NCBI GenBank assembly: GCA_010645155.1
Contig: CM021312.1
Coordinates: forward strand, 1,123,566 to 1,187,565
Length of the DNA: 64,000 nucleotides
Reading direction: 5' to 3'
Source: Tigriopus japonicus
Lineage: Eukaryota > Arthropoda > Copepoda > Harpacticoida > Harpacticidae
Shown piece by piece: positions 22,330 through 33,366 of the stretch. Under the pieces are notes generated by a model. It was not told the origin of the DNA and did no database searches. It saw only the letters and a list, made by a program, of their open reading frames with translations. The translations under genes and the position numbers were made by a program. Position 1 is the first letter of the stretch; the number at the start of each line of letters is the position of its first letter.

Positions 22330-25300
22330 ATTGAAAGAATGTTCTATTAAGTGGTCTGACTGACCATGTATTTTTTTTCAAGGGAAACCTTTGCTTGACT
22401 TTTTTTAATCAAGTTACAAATCTTTTTCTCTTGCGTTTTTGTCATGTTCTTGTAAGTTTCATATCGTAAATCGTTTTTTTTTTTTCAATCTTTTACATCA
22501 AATTTTTATATCCATTCAAATGATAGTGGTTTGGACTTGTATCGAAAGTCAAGGATAATTGTTGTCCTGATGTTCTGGCAAAACATTTCATTTTTTACCT
22601 ACAAAAAATGAGTGTATGTACATGCAAGCCGTCGCTTCTCCAGGGTCAAGAGCATTACCAAAAATGCTCGTACGTCCTCAATGCCAAAACAATATTCTGT
22701 TAACACCAAAGCTCGTAGTAATAACCAACAAACAAACAGACTTATCAAGTAATGTTTCATCCCCTTGTTCGTCATCCTTTTGAATACTATCTCTTTTATT
22801 GTGCCAATTTTGTTGAAAAAAAACAGTATTTACATCAACATCTAACTATGCAATAACTGTGCAAAGTAATGGGGTCCAAAATTGCCTGCTTGGACATGAT
22901 CCTTGTTCGTATTGACCTCGAAGAAGCTGATTTTATTTTTTCGCTGCTTGTTTGTGCTATTGTTCAATGTCGAAAAGCGGTCCTTCTAGGGACCCATTTT
23001 GAAGTTAGCAATCTAAGACAAGGAACTGGACTCCCGTTAAAGTATGCTTGATATTCATTCTCTATCGACATTGCCACCGCCACCACTTAAGGGAGAAATA
23101 TTTGAACAGTCAGAGCCTGACCAGGAGTGTTGTTGGACAAGGTTCCGTTGTCAGTGCACTTCTAGATTTGTTGTGAAAATTCCTTGCAGTCCTTGTCACT
23201 CGTTTCCGGGTCGGTCATATCATCACATCTTTCTATCTTTCTTACCAATGATAAACATCGACGATACTGAAGTGCTGAAGGCTCTCAGTAATATGAATCA
23301 TCACATTTGCTTTGCGGTTGAGGGCTCGAGTCGACGAATTGTTCCCGTGTTAACCCCAATTTTATAGTGTTTTAATTAGCAATCTCATGCCCGAAATGCT
23401 GGACCCCAAGTTTTAGGAAGAGGGCAGGCATTCCATTGGATCGTTCGTTCACTCTTTTTTCCCGGGCAATCCCCTCCTCATCACGACGATTATCGAATTT
23501 CAGCATCAGGAAGCAAAAATTCTATTTATGGCCCCCACTGGCTGGCTCATTTGATGTAGTTCTTTGACGCACCCTAGAGTGGATGGATTGGATGCCTTCG
23601 AAGAACGGGCCCAAAGCCCAAATTGTCTTCGTTTGACCGTAACAGTGCGCTAGCTGCTTACTCACTAATGTGTGTATGCAAGGAGCGAGGTAGCCCTAAA
23701 AGTCGAGGCAGTGCTTCGTGGTGCCCAGGTCGATTGAGTCGGCGAGTGACTCCATCGAAGGGACCTTTGTAAGAATAGCCTTATCTTGCCATTATGTTCT
23801 ATCGCGTAAATGGGAAACGCTACGTATTGTTAGCGATAGTGGTATCACCGGAGTGCGTGCAATGGCTGATTACTCAGAGAACAACCACATTGGCCATGCC
23901 AATTGATCTTAAGAAGAACCTCTGTCTGTTGGTTGCCCCGTCTTTGCTATTCAGTCTAAGCATCCTAGATGCATGCAAGAAGGACGTCGTCTCCCATCTC
24001 TCGACTTATGGGAGCTTAGATGTTAGGCTCATTTTGTTTGACTGACCTTTGATCAATGACCAATGTTCTCTAGTGGTCGTCGTCATGGTGGCGGGGACTG
24101 ACTGATTTTTGAGCCGGTGAGGGTTTCCAATCTCGAAGGTTTATGAAGTGAATTGTTCATTACACGACTTGTAAAACAGTCATGTTGACTTTGAGAGTGT
24201 GGGCTGAAACATGGCAATTGGAATCCGTGTTGGTCTCTCGCTTCAGAGTATTCTTAAGGGTGTTGTCCTTTCGAACTTTCAAGATGAAGTGGGATGGATG
24301 AATTCAGTTGGGATTTCTTGAGGAGTTCATTTTAGCCCGACTAGATATCAAGTATAATTATTTTTTGCGGCATCTTATTTAACACCATCTAGACAATTAT
24401 GTATGTATATTTAAAACGCATGGCTAAGAAGAAGGGCTATCATAATTCGCACCTGGCATGTATCAAATACTTGGAATGAAATTAACATGAAATGAAGTAA
24501 AATAATTCGAGAGCGCACCAAAACGAGATGAAAGAGGGAGATAATGCAAATAAGGCTGGTTACCGAAGTAAAAAATGACACGATTGAGTAGCTTTTTGTG
24601 GACTCCCAACGTTGAAATTATTTGGATGAGAGCCAAATAAATGCAGAGGGTCGCCAATGTTCCGGGAGGATTTCAAGATTAAGAACTATGATATGTTGCT
24701 AATATGTCATTGGCTTAGAAGGACATTGTTTTCCACGCAATGTACGCCCAAAAAAGTCCTTAATAATTTCAACCCAAATAATAAGAAATAACCCTCTGGA
24801 TGGTCAGTTTTCTGAGACTGCCTTCCCCGATAGTAACGGACTCAATTTGAGTGATAAAACTTCCTTAATCGTTATGATAGATAAGGAGATCCAAAGAGAA
24901 AAGATACTTTTTTAAGTCTGGCTGATCTGTATCTTCACTTCAAATTGCTTTTGAACATCCGCCCATGTGGAATGCTGATTGAAAATAACCGTCCTCCTTT
25001 ACGCCATTTCAGCTCTATGAGCAAGATGCCTTTGGTGCCAAATAGATAGATGTCATAAAAATTGTACTTACTTTAGGTCGGTTTTATGAGAATTGTTGTG
25101 CTGCCAATTGGGCTCCAGTTCTGTTTGTTACGAGCAATGGAACAATGGACTATTATGACCCCGTTTATGGCCAAGTTCAAAGGGAATCGATCAAGGACTT
25201 CAGACCGGAGTGATGAGGAAACTAGTCTTAAAACACACGTAACTCATTAAATCTCTCGTTATTTTCGAGTTAAATTCATACCGCCTTGCCTTACCTAGAG

Positions 25301-26332
25301 AATCTATAGGTTGCGGATTGAATAGAGTAAGGATGGTCGGCTAGAAATATTGCTGTTTGTCATCGTCAAAAACGAGTCTCTTCTCGGACATGTCTTAGCT
25401 GGTACTAGACTGTTGTTGACTTAAAACGGACTTCAAGTGGATTTTGGTTCAGGTCCAGTCTTCGTGAGTCAATATTCTTTTGTTGTTAGAACATTCTTGA
25501 TCAATCTGCTTCATCTCATCTGGTCTCATATCAAGAAGCAGGTGGGAAACGGAAAAAGGGCGCTCATATTCGTATAATTCCGGGAACTGAATATCCGTCA
25601 ATGCCAAAGTTCAATAGCCGTTGTTGATGGGCAGAAACGGTGTTTTGAGATTCGACTCGTACTCAATCTTGACAATTATTGAAGACGTCCAATATTCAAA
25701 ACCAATCGATCATAATCCTCTATTGACTTTGGGTGTTTAATTATGCGCTGCCAAAAACTTGATCCACTCCGCGATGACAAAAGATGTATGAGGGGACTTG
25801 TTTCCTTGACAAGGATCTTTTTGTCCATGAAATGCCGTCTGTATATTCTTGACCGTCTTCAATTCAGATGATTTTGAACCCAGATTAACATCAGGAAGTC
25901 GATTGCGGGACAAGCTTTTAGAATTCATTAATTTTGGTTTGATGACAGTCAACATGAACCAAGTAGCCCCAGCAGAGCAACTGTGTAGGATATACCGTGA
26001 GTGGCTTCCAAGCTAGTATTGATGTGCCCTTATTCGATATCTAGAACTGAGTAAGTCGCTTGTGTCCAATGACTCCTATCGCTGTGGTTAGTTAGGGCTG
26101 GGTGATGAGGAGATCCAGTTCTCTATGTACGGATAGGTATGTCGCAGAATGAGTAATCAAGTTCTTTTGAGCTTCTTCAAATTCCACCATTTTCAATGCC
26201 TGAAAGGCAGCTAGCCACCTAGCTCTTTTTATACATGACCAATTAATGTGGGTTGTCACGGAATTGAGTCATCTTCCTTGAGCGGATTCAGACACAACCA
26301 CCCTCCCATTGTTGTCAGTGAGAATCACACCA

Positions 26333-26375
26333 TATAAAAAGGTCGCTTCTTCCCGGCTTGTCATCGCAACTCCTC
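26333..26375 (+). promoter_or_regulatory. Orphan TATA/initiator core promoter candidate
   Basis: TATAAAAA at 26333-26340 is followed about 29 bases later by an initiator-like TCATCG at 26361. That is the spacing of a focused animal core promoter. The first ATG downstream (26385) gives only an 11-codon frame, so any transcript would be non-coding or spliced. This is inferred from motif spacing alone. Confidence 0.25.
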
Positions 26376-27105
26376 CGCCCACGTATGGACGTCAGATTTG
26401 TGCTGACACGCCCTCTGTGAACAAATCTGTATACAGAGATTATCCAACGCCTGCAATTGAGGCTTAGTTTCAATTAGCACCGGGTGCGAAACGCAAACAG
26501 TCCTAAAAGCAAGCTAGCTAGCCAGCGGGATCGGCCTCAAAGGAAGCTTCGAACTTCGATGAGAGTGGCTAAGGCGATAAAATTCACCACATATCCTTTC
26601 ACATACGAGAGGTTATGTAACCTGAAGAACATCCGAAAGCGTTTACTTTTTAGCAGATTCCTGTCAAACCACATCCCTGTTCTTTGGCAAGGGGGTTACG
26701 AAAGAAGTTGAACTTTTGAAAGCCCTTTTAGTTCATATTCTTAGGTAGTTGAGTATAGGGGCTTCATGTGATACCCTGACTAATAGTGCATTGCCCCCGA
26801 AGTCATGCTCTTTCCAAGAGTGTAAAGAATGCAAATTTTATTCTAAAATCACAGTTGGAAGAATCTGCAGGGTGAGTGCTAGATGGATATTGTTAGTCCA
26901 ATGAGAGGGGGCTTTTTTACCGTACCAAATATAGTTTTTGGTAATGCTGAATTGCCACCCAGCCAATCCTCTGAACCGGGAGATCAACGGTTCAAATTGA
27001 GCAGCACCAAATAGGACTGGTCCAAATTGGGTATGGGGAATCAATCGACGTGGATTCGTGTCACGTTCGCCTGCAACATGGTTAAAAGGACCTTTGAAGA
27101 CACAG

Positions 27106-27111
<6 letters not shown>

Positions 27112-27139
<28 letters not shown>
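27112..27139. repeat. (GA)n microsatellite
   Basis: A run of GA dinucleotides, with flanking purine-rich sequence extending to about 27160. Confidence 0.8.
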
Positions 27140-28311
27140 GAAGGGAGGGAGAAGTTCTTTGAGTAAGTGAAGAAGGACATGGCTTCAAAAGAATGCCCAG
27201 GTGTACACTATTCTGCACTATTTTTTTTGGACTGAAAGTTGATGTGTACACGAATGCTTTTTGGATCATGATGATGTCAACTGACATTTCTTTGTCAAGA
27301 AAAGTTCTAGAAGCCCGGAATAGAATTCGCGAGTTTGGAATGCCGAGAGCATTAGCAAAAAAATATATCGGTACTGAGAGGCCCTTTTTGGTGATTCAGC
27401 TACGGTCATGTGTCTGTCTGACTTCACACATGCAAGTACGAGTTAGTATTCATGCATGGTTTTGAGCATTCCAATTGGACTTAGTACTTGATAATCATGA
27501 AAACACATTATCTTGGGTTGATGGATGACTCTCTTGTTGAGAGGGAGGGAGCCAACAACTAACTCCTTCTGGACAAACGTTGGCACTGTCTTCAAAATGA
27601 ATGGCAATTTACAAGTGTACGAATATCGGAGAACAAGCCAGACTTTTGTGCAACTCATCTTGTGAGAGTGAGTAGACGATGACTCACTCATCTATAATGA
27701 TAGAGTCAACATTCGTCAGACTGTTTGCAATATTATTGTTTGGCATTTTAAGACAGAATCCTGTCGGAAAACTACAACATTCACTTTGTCAGAACTGTCT
27801 AACGAGGAATGTGCATGTCTTCTGGCGGTGTCGCATTTTTGCGTGACTTTTACTTTTAATAAGCCTTGCTAAGCATTCCTGAGTCCGCCAGTATTACGTG
27901 TGAACTAGGTTACAAGGCCATGACCCAACCCATCCTCCAGAGGGTGTGTGTAAGAAGACCAAAGTCTGACTCCCCGAAATTGAGGCTCGACCAGACTAAA
28001 ACCAACGCTCCCTTCAGCCTTCTAGACAGGCTGAACAAGGCTCGGCACTACCTAGTCCTTTGCACGGTTAAAAAAAGCAACTGAGAAAGAACTGGTGTGC
28101 GAGGAACCAAGCAACCTTCTCCTCCTCAGAACTTCGCCCACTCCTAGAAGTCAAGTCCGTTTTTCGGCCGTGTGTTTGGGGCTCTCTTTGGCCAAAGTCT
28201 GTGTTGGTTCTACCCGATGTGCCGCCGTCCTTGCTGGGGAACAAGTGGATGTTTGAAGAACGAGAAGAGAAGACTTTGTATTGGCTGAGTTGCTGGCTGC
28301 TCTACCTACAT

Positions 28312-28337
28312 AGCTCTCTCTCTCTCTCTCTCTCTTT
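28312..28337. repeat. (CT)n microsatellite
   Basis: A run of CT dinucleotides between a TAGCT and a TTTCCAG context. Confidence 0.8.
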
Positions 28338-30719
28338 CCAGTTGTGGATCTATGAGTAGAGAAAGAGTGAAAGAAGTAGTAAGTTGGAGCCTTTCTACGT
28401 ACCATTCAGGAGATAACATGAGGGGCTTGGCCAGGCCTTCGTGCTGCTCGTGTTACACTTGGGGCACAGGAGTTCCCATAAAAGAGGAGGGCAATGGGGT
28501 CCATGCTTTTTTCTTGATGCTAAGAGAGTTGCTCTGAATGAGAATTTCGGGGTGGTTCTATTTTTTGGCCCCCAACAAGAAGAGCAAAAGGAACATCCTC
28601 CGAGTTCGGAGCCAAAGTTGCATAATTTTGAAGATGATTCGCCGGAGCGAAACTGTGTGTGGGTGCTTCACTCGGTGAATTTTTTCAAGTCGAGCAAACT
28701 GACTCTGATTAACCATGTTTGATGTGCAAGCTGTGGAACGATGTGCTGATTATAGAGAACACAATTGTACCGGCTAGAAACATCCAGCGAATCTCTGCGG
28801 TGACTTGTCGAGCATTGTTCAGGATACTGTGCCTCAGTAAATACGTTCGTACACCGAGTTAAAATCAACATTGAATGCACTCCTGTCTCCGGTTCTTGCA
28901 CACCAACCGCACGAGGCGGCCAAAAATATCTGTCATCTGGTGGTATCTTGTGGGCCTGGTGATTCAAGCAAGGCACCACCTCCTCCTGCTCTTTTAGCTC
29001 TTTTAGAAGCAGCGACGTCGAAATCAGATCGTTTTGGAAAGATTCACACACTCACTCACTCGAGCCCCACACGAGTCTGCTCCTCATACTATTTATGTGA
29101 TTTCATTCTTCAAAACCATAAAGAACAGCTGCATTCGGGGAACGTCAACGCCAGATCACTCTTTTTTATCAATATTTCATAACAAAAATTCCCAGAAGAC
29201 CCCTGTATGTCTGCAGGTCTGTTCCTTAGCCGAAGAGTCAAGAAAGAAACGAGCGTTTTCCTGTGTGATTGCTGAATTCATTCATGCTTTGCCCGCTTGC
29301 ATCCCTAATCAAGCGGGGTGTTCGTTCATGTGCTTGGCTAAAGAACACAAAAGTGAATGCATTCAATTGGAAGAAGAAGGTGGAATTGGAACAGTGTTAA
29401 ACTCATCATAAGTAAACACTGTTCACTTCATGTCGTGAAGTTCGAGCTTGACTGTTCGTCAGGAGAAATCGACTTGTCAAGAATGTCATCGCCTCGACAA
29501 AAAGTGTGAGAAAGCAAAAAAAAGAGAGCTTGCTTGCCCCTTCTACTTCGAGACTTCCGAGATTACTCGTGGACTGGTGTTAAGATTTTCATTTAAACAC
29601 CCATTCTTTCGATTGTTACCCTGCAAGTTTTTCAAGCTATTGCTCTGCTAGTTCAACATCCATCTGGAGCAAAACTGTCCCATTCATCTGACCCCAGGAA
29701 ATGCGTCTTCTTGGATTTTGAATTCAACCAGCAATTTTCGGACGTTTTCACCCTTAGGGGGTCTTAATTGTATTCATCAATCCCTCGGTAATGTCAATTT
29801 GAGAGGCTGATACTAACAACCACACCAGGGACATGTCCTCAACGGCTGATCCCGTTTTACATCACCCCCAAAAAACTTCCTTCTACTTGTGCTAGCTCCC
29901 CTAAGCCCGGCGATTACACAAGAAGAACAACATTATCTCCATTCGATTTGTTCCTCAAATGAATCGGAGATGAGTCATCCAGGGGCATCCTCTTATGCCC
30001 TCGTCTCGTAATTTGATGTTCGTCGGAACAGGGCTCCCTAAGACCAATCACACCGAAGAATTTCGGCTCGATTGCTGTGGCCTCATCTCAGCAACATCGG
30101 TGTTGCAAGCGCTCAAAAAATATATCTTGACCTTCCCGAGGGTCCCAGTGGAAGAAGCTGGAGATTGTACTTTGGGTTTCAGGACACTCGATCTCAAGCC
30201 TTCGGATTGAGGCGAGCGTTTCCAACTCGTGTGTTGGACTGTCGAATGCGCGAGGACAACTCAAGCGCGTTGAAATCCCAACATGTGAATGCGGACAAGA
30301 ATGCAAAGACAACTACAACAAAGACTGCGACGACTTCAACTGCGACGGCAATACGGCCTAAAGAGTTCAAAGGATCAAGAGTCATTGGTGATTTGGCCCA
30401 TCTGGGACGAATGCTGGAGTATAGTGCAGCGCGAGTGCCCATCTACATTCATGTACTGTAGCTGTCTATCCATCCAGTCTTCATTGTTGATCGTCGAGTT
30501 TGCGAGCTGGAGTGATTAGAACATTGCCTCAAGATTAGTTCGGACATATTTAGCCATTTCGTACGGTCATTTCAACTCAAAAGAAGTGCTGCTACACTTT
30601 TGAGATTCGACCTTGGACCGATCAAGAAGACCATCGGCTTTAGTTCATCGTGTCATGTCTTGAGATTGAAACCGTGGTCACGTGCTTGCTTGAATCCTTC
30701 TTGGACATCAAAACCAGTC

Positions 30720-31553
30720 ATGGAAAGTGATAACGACACCAAGCGTATTTCTCCTCTAAGAGGAAATTTAACTCATGAAGAAATTGTGAATCAAACTCGT
30801 GTTGTGTGCAATGGCTTAGGCTCACTGCGTGACGACCACTACACTATCCTCTCGAGAATCCGAGATGAGGTAGAAAATCAAAGAAATACCAATACCAAAC
30901 CTCCACTGGGCTATAAAGCATCGCCGACTCGTCACACAACCAACGACAATGAGAAAGTCCTTCAGGAACGCATCTCAAATGTTACGAAATCTCTGGAAAG
31001 TTTGGAGATCGGGATCGAGGAGTCTCAAGTTATGATCCAACTTTCGGACCATTTCCAACGTCTGGAATCTGACCATGTGATGCTTCGATTGGAGATGAGT
31101 CGGGTTCAAGATGAGAACGACTGGCTCCGAGAAGAGCTCTCGGACACCCAAAGAAAAATGCAACAATACATGCTAGAATTGACTGAATTGCAGGAGGAAA
31201 AGAAGAAGTGGGAATTCGAGGAGGAGCTCAAGAACATTGGTCAGGAAACCAACGTTCGCCCCATCACCCCGTCCAAAATTCCGGTTGGATCTTGGCGAGT
31301 CGAGGAAGAGAAGGATATCAACCGAGCCTTAAATGGGGACCGAAAGACCTCCGAATCCCGCTCAGCCTCTCCTGCTGTGTCTCGTATCCCTGTGGGTGGC
31401 TGGAGAAGCAAAGTCTCCGTGTACAAATCTGTGATGGAAAAAGAACAGGTTCGAGTTGACCTGAAGAAGAAGGCCGATAAGAATGCTGGGAGTGGCTCTA
31501 AGCGCCAGTACTTCAAACTGAATGCCAGTCGATCGAAAATCCCCTCTAGATGA
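30720..31553 (+). CDS. Kinesin light chain-like coiled-coil protein without TPR repeats
   Basis: A single uninterrupted frame encodes 277 residues. Residues 16-47 match the KLC N-terminus (LTHEEIVNQT ... GLGSLRDDHYTIL). Residues 85-175 match the KLC heptad region that binds kinesin heavy chain (SLESLEIGIEESQVMIQLSD, then DENDWLREELSDTQRKMQQ, then LQEEKKKWEF). In ordinary KLCs an acidic linker and six TPRs follow; here there are none. Residues 180-277 instead form a basic, serine-rich tail with a repeated KIPVGSWR/RIPVGGWR unit and three SxIP motifs (SKIP 185-188, SRIP 221-224, SKIP 272-275), the type that binds EB1 at microtubule plus ends. The ATG at 30720 is the first in frame; the longer frame from 30600 starts with TTG. 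The lack of introns suggests a retrocopy origin, but the frame is intact. It likely acts on kinesin-1 or microtubule ends; that role is inference. Confidence 0.8.
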   Translation: MESDNDTKRISPLRGNLTHEEIVNQTRVVCNGLGSLRDDHYTILSRIRDEVENQRNTNTKPPLGYKASPTRHTTNDNEKVLQERISNVTKSLESLEIGIEESQVMIQLSDHFQRLESDHVMLRLEMSRVQDENDWLREELSDTQRKMQQYMLELTELQEEKKKWEFEEELKNIGQETNVRPITPSKIPVGSWRVEEEKDINRALNGDRKTSESRSASPAVSRIPVGGWRSKVSVYKSVMEKEQVRVDLKKKADKNAGSGSKRQYFKLNASRSKIPSR

Positions 31554-33366
31554 AATCAGTAATAGGGGGCATTTGTTTTCATGAAAGTGAGGTGATCGTG
31601 AGTGTGATCCGGGCCTTGAAAGTCCGAAAGCCCCAAACCTAGTCAATAGTTCTGGTCAATTTGAGTGACTGCAATGTCTTAAGTAAAGTCAGACTGGTAA
31701 ATGATGATGATGATGAAGAAGATTATTATTAATAATAATGATGATACTTCTCCGAAGCACACGATGTAGCGCGAGCTCATCGCTTCCCAGGCTGATCAAA
31801 TTCTCATCGACTTTTCTCTCTGTCTCCATTGTCTCCACCCTCTCGCATCAAACTCCGAACTTCTTTAGTGAGGATTGATAATATGTTGAACTCTCATCTT
31901 AATTACCTGTGAGCTGTGCAATACCTTCATACACTGAGCCAAATCCGAAGTGAGACTCGTCGCTTTTCCGACACACCCAACTGAAGTGGGTTAGTTGTCT
32001 TGATGTTCCTTTTCTTTTCTTGTCATGAATTGAAGACTCAAGCGATTGATTGAAAGACGACGTTGCAGCTTCCAGCTTCCTAATACAAACACAATGGTGC
32101 TCTTCTATGTGCTCGTTTTCGGCATACTGACATACAACTACTTCCACAATTATTATTACCACCAACATCAGCTTCTTCAATTACCGCTATAACTTATACC
32201 GCTACCATCCTTACAACCACTACATGCAAAGTAGTATTTGCTAGAATCGAATTTCCCTTCGTGGTTGGACTTCCTACCAAATTTGAACTCTCAAGCCTCA
32301 TCTCGATGATGATGATCATCATCCTAATGCAACAAATCTCGTGAGGAAACCTTCAATTCAGAAACCATTAGATTCGACATATTGGATACGAACTCGACAT
32401 CTATACCATTCGTACGAACCAAACGTGCGGATGCCCGGTCTGAGTTTCCCCTATACTTAACCTGGCAAAAATGCGCTTCAGTCTACTATTATCGGTTTTG
32501 AAACGTTAAAATTAACATTAGAAAACAAATGTTCACTGTTGATGCTTTTTTGTCCGCAGACTTTTCTTCTCACAGCTAAGCATATACACAAAATCAAACC
32601 TCGTTTCTCCTCAAGTTATGTACCTTGATCATTTTGAGCTTCAGAGCAGACCAAGGTCGATGTATCAACTTTTGTGCCCAATAAAATGCAAGTGAAATCT
32701 GCCCAAGTGACTACCAAGCTGGCAAGGATTTGTTTAGACCATAACATGGAGGGAGAGGATTCGAGCGATTAAATCTGATGCGCTGGCTGTGTTGATCAAT
32801 GTCATTCAAAGTGCCTTGATGATGCTTAGTCCTTCAATCTTTGTTGTCATTCAAGGAATTGGGATTTTTGCATATCATGGTCTTTAAAAGTCGTGATCAA
32901 TCTTAGTGGTCGTACGGTACATCATATCTTGTCTTCATTTTGCTGGTCTCTCAATACTGAGTATCACAAACAAGTACATACGGAATTCGGGGAATTTGAC
33001 GAGCACTACGGTTTGATAATAGTGATGTTATTAGCGTTAGGTTTTGTTGAGATTAATTGTTACAAATGATGCAATACAAGCATTATCTACAGTCATTCGA
33101 TCAATTAACAAAAAGTACGTTTAGTGCCTTAAACAACCTTCGAATTTGCCCGTAAATGCCCCTCTTTCCTAATTAACTTTCGTGTCTTGAAATGTTTGTT
33201 CTGTGTATTGTGGTGACGCCTGCGTCGCGCGGTCAAAGAAATACAATGCAAGCAGCACGTTTGAATTCCCATCGTCGAGCCGAAGTATGACAATGCCTGA
33301 ATAGTAGGTAGTACCCACCTTTGGTCCAAGCAATGGACCCTCGAATTTTCAACAGAGGTACTTGCT
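31554..33366. other. Convergent intergenic spacer
   Basis: This spacer lies between the 3' ends of the KLC-like gene and the ionotropic receptor gene. A GAT/AAT-rich simple stretch occurs at about 31700-31746. No coding frame or transposon was recognised in the rest. Confidence 0.35.

Larger units (their letters stand above)
21319..30719. other. 9.4-kb gene-poor interval
   Basis: No recognisable protein family was found between the oxidoreductase start and the KLC-like gene. Contents noted are a 54-codon frame at 22165-22329, a TATA-type core promoter near 26333, GA/CT microsatellites at about 27112-27139 and 28312-28337, and otherwise AT-rich single-copy-looking DNA. The region just upstream of 30720 should carry the promoter and 5' UTR of the KLC-like gene. 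Confidence 0.35.

Noticed and set aside
26838..27287. 149-codon minus-strand frame
   Set aside because: Its length is inflated by a GA microsatellite translated as a Ser-Leu run; no family similarity.
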